From Bradyrhizobium sp. Ghvi (lineage in GTDB: Bacteria > Pseudomonadota > Alphaproteobacteria > Rhizobiales > Xanthobacteraceae): a stretch of 64,000 bases of DNA. Shown here piece after piece: positions 61,562 through 64,000 of this stretch. A program made the position numbers and the translations under genes. Every line of letters starts with the position of its first letter. Within the stretch, counting starts at the first letter, position 1. A model generated the notes under the pieces. That model had not been told where the DNA came from. It saw only the letters and a program-made list of their open reading frames with translations, and searched no databases. The stretch covers positions 175,397 through 239,396 of the forward strand of contig NZ_FOVU01000009.1 of assembly GCF_900115265.1 (NCBI RefSeq), read 5' to 3'.

Positions 61562-62556
61562 GGGCGGGAGAATCGCTGCAGCACGAAGGCGACCGCGATC
61601 GCGCCTGCGACAAGCGCGAGCAGCTTGAGCGTCATCGAGCCGGAACAGACGGTGAGGATGGCAAGGGCCGCCAGCACGAGATTGAGGGCAAACACGTCAC
61701 GGATGACGCGCGGAACCGTAAACCCGTTGTCGGTGGCGCGCTGATAGAAATGCGAGCGGTGCGCCGACCAGAACTGTTCGCGCCTTGCGATGCGGCGGAA
61801 CAACGTGATGGTGGAATCTGCGAGATAATAGGCCGGCAGCAGCAGCGCCGCGGCTGGCTCTCCGCGCCAGGCAAGCTCGAGCAGGCACCAGCCGAGCAGT
61901 AGGCCGATCGGCAGGCTGCCGACATCGCCCAAGAAGACTTTCGCGACCGGCTTGTTGAACGGCGCAAAGCCGAACATCGCGCCGCACAGGGCCGTTGCGA
62001 TCAACACAGCCGGCCAGGACAATTCTCCGAGCAGACCGAACAGCGCCAGCGCGGCGGTGACCGGCACCACTTCGGCCACCGTCATCAGGTCGAGTCCGTC
62101 CATGAAGTTGACGAGGTTCACGAACCAGATGCCGGCGAACACAATTAGGCCGCGCTCGAGCGCGAGCGGGAGTGCCGGCACGATGCGCGCATCGTCGGGC
62201 GCGGTGAATACGACAGCGCCAACACAGGCGGCTTGTAGCACGAGCCGCACCAGCACCGGCAGCGAGACGATATCGTCGGCGAACCCGACCAGCGCGATCA
62301 CGACTGTCGCGACGACCAGCGCCGGCGGAATCGCAACGTTGGCCCAGACTGCCCATGCCAATCCCACGACGAGCGTCGCCGATATCACCGCGATGCCCGC
62401 GCCTTGTGGGGTCGGCATACGGTGCGAGGAGCGGGCATTCGGCCGCGCCAGTGCGTAGCGCTGGAGCAGGGGGCGGCTGGTCCAGGTGATGAGCGCCGAC
62501 ATCAGCGCGGCGATCACAAGGGCAAGCAGCGAGGGCACGATCGCAGCCGCGGTCAC
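61549..62556 (-). CDS. WbpL/WecA-type UDP-sugar:undecaprenyl-phosphate phosphotransferase (WreU-like)
   Basis: GT4-like membrane enzyme (MraY/WecA superfamily) of 335 residues with about 10 helices, from a GTG at 62556. Conserved loops are LIGFADD-like (VGFADDIVSLP), NFMDGLDLMTVAE and KVFLGDVGSLPIG, which hold the catalytic Asp residues, plus SAHRSHFYQRATDNG near the C-terminus. It starts O-antigen synthesis by loading a sugar phosphate on undecaprenyl phosphate. It converges on the reductase gene with a 13-nt overlap and overlaps UPF0104 upstream by 4 nt. Confidence 0.87.
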   Translation of the reverse strand: MTAAAIVPSLLALVIAALMSALITWTSRPLLQRYALARPNARSSHRMPTPQGAGIAVISATLVVGLAWAVWANVAIPPALVVATVVIALVGFADDIVSLPVLVRLVLQAACVGAVVFTAPDDARIVPALPLALERGLIVFAGIWFVNLVNFMDGLDLMTVAEVVPVTAALALFGLLGELSWPAVLIATALCGAMFGFAPFNKPVAKVFLGDVGSLPIGLLLGWCLLELAWRGEPAAALLLPAYYLADSTITLFRRIARREQFWSAHRSHFYQRATDNGFTVPRVIRDVFALNLVLAALAILTVCSGSMTLKLLALVAGAIAVAFVLQRFSRPQAS

Positions 62557-63512
62557 TCCGGCACCCCGAGTTGCGCCGAGCCCTGCGCGGCCTTTTCCGC
62601 GCTGAGGATCCAGACCAGTCCGCCGAACGCGCCGACGATGAAGAAGACCGCGCCGAACAGCAGCGAGACGTTGACGCCTTCGTTGGCAGCGAGCCCGGCA
62701 AAGCCGAAGGCCAGTCCCATGCTCGCCTCGCGCACGCCCCAGCCGGCAATCGAAATCGGCATCAAGGTGATCAGCATCACCGGCGGCACCAGCAGGAAGA
62801 CCTGGACGAACGTGACGGGGGCTGCGATCGACTGCACCACGCACCAGGCGATGACGACGGCAAGCACGTGAACCAGCAGCGACAGGACCGCGATGGCGGG
62901 TCCGCGGGTGCGGCTGAAGATGACGCGGTTGGCGATCACGGCGCAGGCGTGGATGTGGTGGGTGGCCCACCATGTCTTCAGCCACGACCATTTCAGCGCG
63001 CCGAAGATCAAAAAGCCGATGCCGCCGGCGAGTGCTGCGAAGTCGACCAGCAGCAGCGCCGAGCGGCCGCTTGGATCGGTAATCAGCTGATAGCTCCAGG
63101 GCAGGCTCGCGACGATGAGGATCGCAAGCGCGACGAGGCCGATGGCGCGGTCGACGAAGATCGAATAGGTCGCCGCGCGCCATCCGGCACCGGCGCGCGC
63201 CACCAGCCAGAGCCGGACCGCGTCGCCGCCGATCGCGGACGGCAGGGTCTGGTTGAAAAAGGAGCCGATCACGTTGTAACGCATGGCGCGGCCGAGCTCG
63301 AGCGGCGCACCGCATTCGGCGCTGATCTCGCGCCAGCGCAGCACGCCGACGAAGATCTGCAGAAACGTGACCGCGATCGCCATGCCGATCCAGACCAGGC
63401 TGGTCGCGGTGAAGCGCGACAACAGCTCGGTGAGGTCGACCTTGCGCAGCGCCAGATAGAGTAGCGCAGCAGAGATCAGGATTTTGGCCGTCGACAGCAG
63501 GATTCGGCGCAT
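62553..63512 (-). CDS. UPF0104/lysylphosphatidylglycerol synthase-like membrane protein
   Basis: Membrane protein of 319 residues with about eight helices from the ATG at 63512; longer forms are implausible. Family motifs seen are RWREISAECGAPLELGRAMRYN, FFNQTLPSAIGGDAVRLWLV and SIAGWGVREASMGLAF, typical of the MprF/UPF0104 flippase fold. Such proteins act in polysaccharide or lipid transfer across membranes. It is coupled to the phosphotransferase by a 4-nt overlap, which suggests a part in the same lipid-linked sugar pathway. Confidence 0.82.
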   Translation of the reverse strand: MRRILLSTAKILISAALLYLALRKVDLTELLSRFTATSLVWIGMAIAVTFLQIFVGVLRWREISAECGAPLELGRAMRYNVIGSFFNQTLPSAIGGDAVRLWLVARAGAGWRAATYSIFVDRAIGLVALAILIVASLPWSYQLITDPSGRSALLLVDFAALAGGIGFLIFGALKWSWLKTWWATHHIHACAVIANRVIFSRTRGPAIAVLSLLVHVLAVVIAWCVVQSIAAPVTFVQVFLLVPPVMLITLMPISIAGWGVREASMGLAFGFAGLAANEGVNVSLLFGAVFFIVGAFGGLVWILSAEKAAQGSAQLGVPE

Positions 63513-63893
63513 CTCGTCCGCAGGGTTTGCGAAGATTGGAGGCAACCCGACGCGAGGCGTCGAATTCGGCCGCTTTGGTATGGTTTTGGCGCCGATCTTG
63601 CAATAGCGGTTATCAAAAGGCTCATCGGAAGAGGTTGTGAGGGGGCTGATGGCTGTGCGAGCCCTTCGGTACCGGTTGGAGTGGCCCGCGGGCGGGCCTT
63701 GGGCATCGCCTGGGAACAGGATGAAGGATCTGACGATTTTGGTCACGGACGCGGCCTGTGTCCGGCGCCTTAACCATGGCAAATGGCGCCGCGGCTTCAC
63801 CTATCTTGACGCCGCGGCCCGCGTAGTATCCAAGCCGATCGCTCGGGGGCCACAACTTTGTCACCTGGTATCGGACCACTACAAGGAATGACG
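63513..63893. promoter_or_regulatory. Divergent promoter region
   Basis: About 380 bases between two diverging genes. Frames present here (63622-63891 on both strands) look like chance. The right edge has AAGGA before the guanylyltransferase start. A GGAAC at 63713 followed after 16 bases by CGAT is a near miss to an EcfG promoter. Confidence 0.5.
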
Positions 63894-64000
63894 ATGGACA
63901 AACGCATTATCCCCCTGATCATGTGCGGCGGCGCCGGCACGCGGCTGTGGCCGGCTTCGCGCGAGGTGCGGCCGAAGCAGTTCCTGCCGCTGTTCGGTGC
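63894..64000 (+). CDS. Mannose-1-phosphate guanylyltransferase, N-terminal part
   Basis: The window ends after 35 codons. They read MDKRIIPLIMCGGAGTRLWP, then ASREVRPKQFLPLFG, the nucleotidyltransferase signature GGxGTRLWPxSR-x3-PKQF of the ManC/CpsB/XanB type. I took the ATG at 63894, 6 nt after AAGGA; an ATG two codons earlier abuts the ribosome site. The product makes GDP-mannose, the substrate of Gmd at the left end of the window. Whether a phosphomannose isomerase domain is fused cannot be seen. Confidence 0.9.
   Translation, partial: MDKRIIPLIMCGGAGTRLWPASREVRPKQFLPLFG

Noticed and set aside
62557..63603. N-terminal extension of the WbpL/WecA-type gene
   Set aside because: The extension is antisense-like Arg/His-rich shadow of the UPF0104 gene; the real protein starts at the GTG at 62556.
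63713..63737. EcfG promoter before the guanylyltransferase gene
   Set aside because: GGAAC is followed after 16 bases by CGAT, with a mismatch in the best-conserved part of the -10 element, and the start codon is over 150 nt away.

Overview
The window is high-GC DNA from an alphaproteobacterium, most likely Bradyrhizobium or a close relative in the Nitrobacteraceae. The grounds are the codon use, two complete branched-chain-type ABC operons, an EcfG-type general stress promoter, long palindromic intergenic repeats with CGTCATTGCGAGCG-like or GTCATGCCCGGGCTTG-like arms, and many envelope polysaccharide genes. No rRNA, tRNA, CRISPR array or insertion sequence was found. The window is a chromosomal stretch with envelope-sugar genes at both ends and transport and central metabolism between them.

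Left end (1-9000): a HisH/HisF-like pair, a hexapeptide acyltransferase and a class III aminotransferase, which look like nucleotide-sugar tailoring genes. They are followed on the minus strand by gmd-fcl-glycosyltransferase (GDP-L-fucose synthesis and a transferase), a broken gene remnant, and a phytanoyl-CoA-dioxygenase-like oxygenase.

9000-19000: a PaaK-like adenylate-forming enzyme, an AGE-family sugar epimerase, and a minus-strand Liv-type ABC operon (livG, acyl-CoA ligase, livH, livM, livK, livF), which probably imports and CoA-activates an organic acid. 19000-28000: a Crp/Fnr regulator, an MFS transporter, a large zinc-ribbon/adenylate cyclase/AAA/TPR signalling protein, a peroxiredoxin-like protein, a HemD-like protein, purU and a small lipoprotein.

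28000-41500: a second Liv operon (livK-H-M-G-F) behind a perfect palindromic operator, a core-type methionine synthase homologue, a sodium:solute symporter pair, and a 5'-truncated TPR-caspase gene. Next comes an HTH-methyltransferase fusion directly upstream of metK and ahcY, the S-adenosylmethionine/S-adenosylhomocysteine (SAM/SAH) cycle genes. 41500-47100: a frameshifted Baeyer-Villiger-type monooxygenase, a 51-residue small protein, an LpxO-like hydroxylase, a SnoaL-like protein, an EcfG-promoter-driven MHS transporter and an FAH-family hydrolase.

Right end (47100-64000): lipopolysaccharide (LPS) assembly. It holds an MsbA-like ABC exporter, galE, a core glycosyltransferase, the ADP-heptose and inner-core genes (gmhB, waaF, hldD, hldE), an O-antigen ligase-like protein, and a putative QuiNAc-priming set (FlaA1/WbpM-type dehydratase, 4-reductase, WbpL/WecA-type phosphotransferase). 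A second WcaI-like glycosyltransferase, a flippase-like UPF0104 protein and the start of a mannose-1-phosphate guanylyltransferase complete it. The last would supply GDP-mannose to gmd/fcl at the left end.
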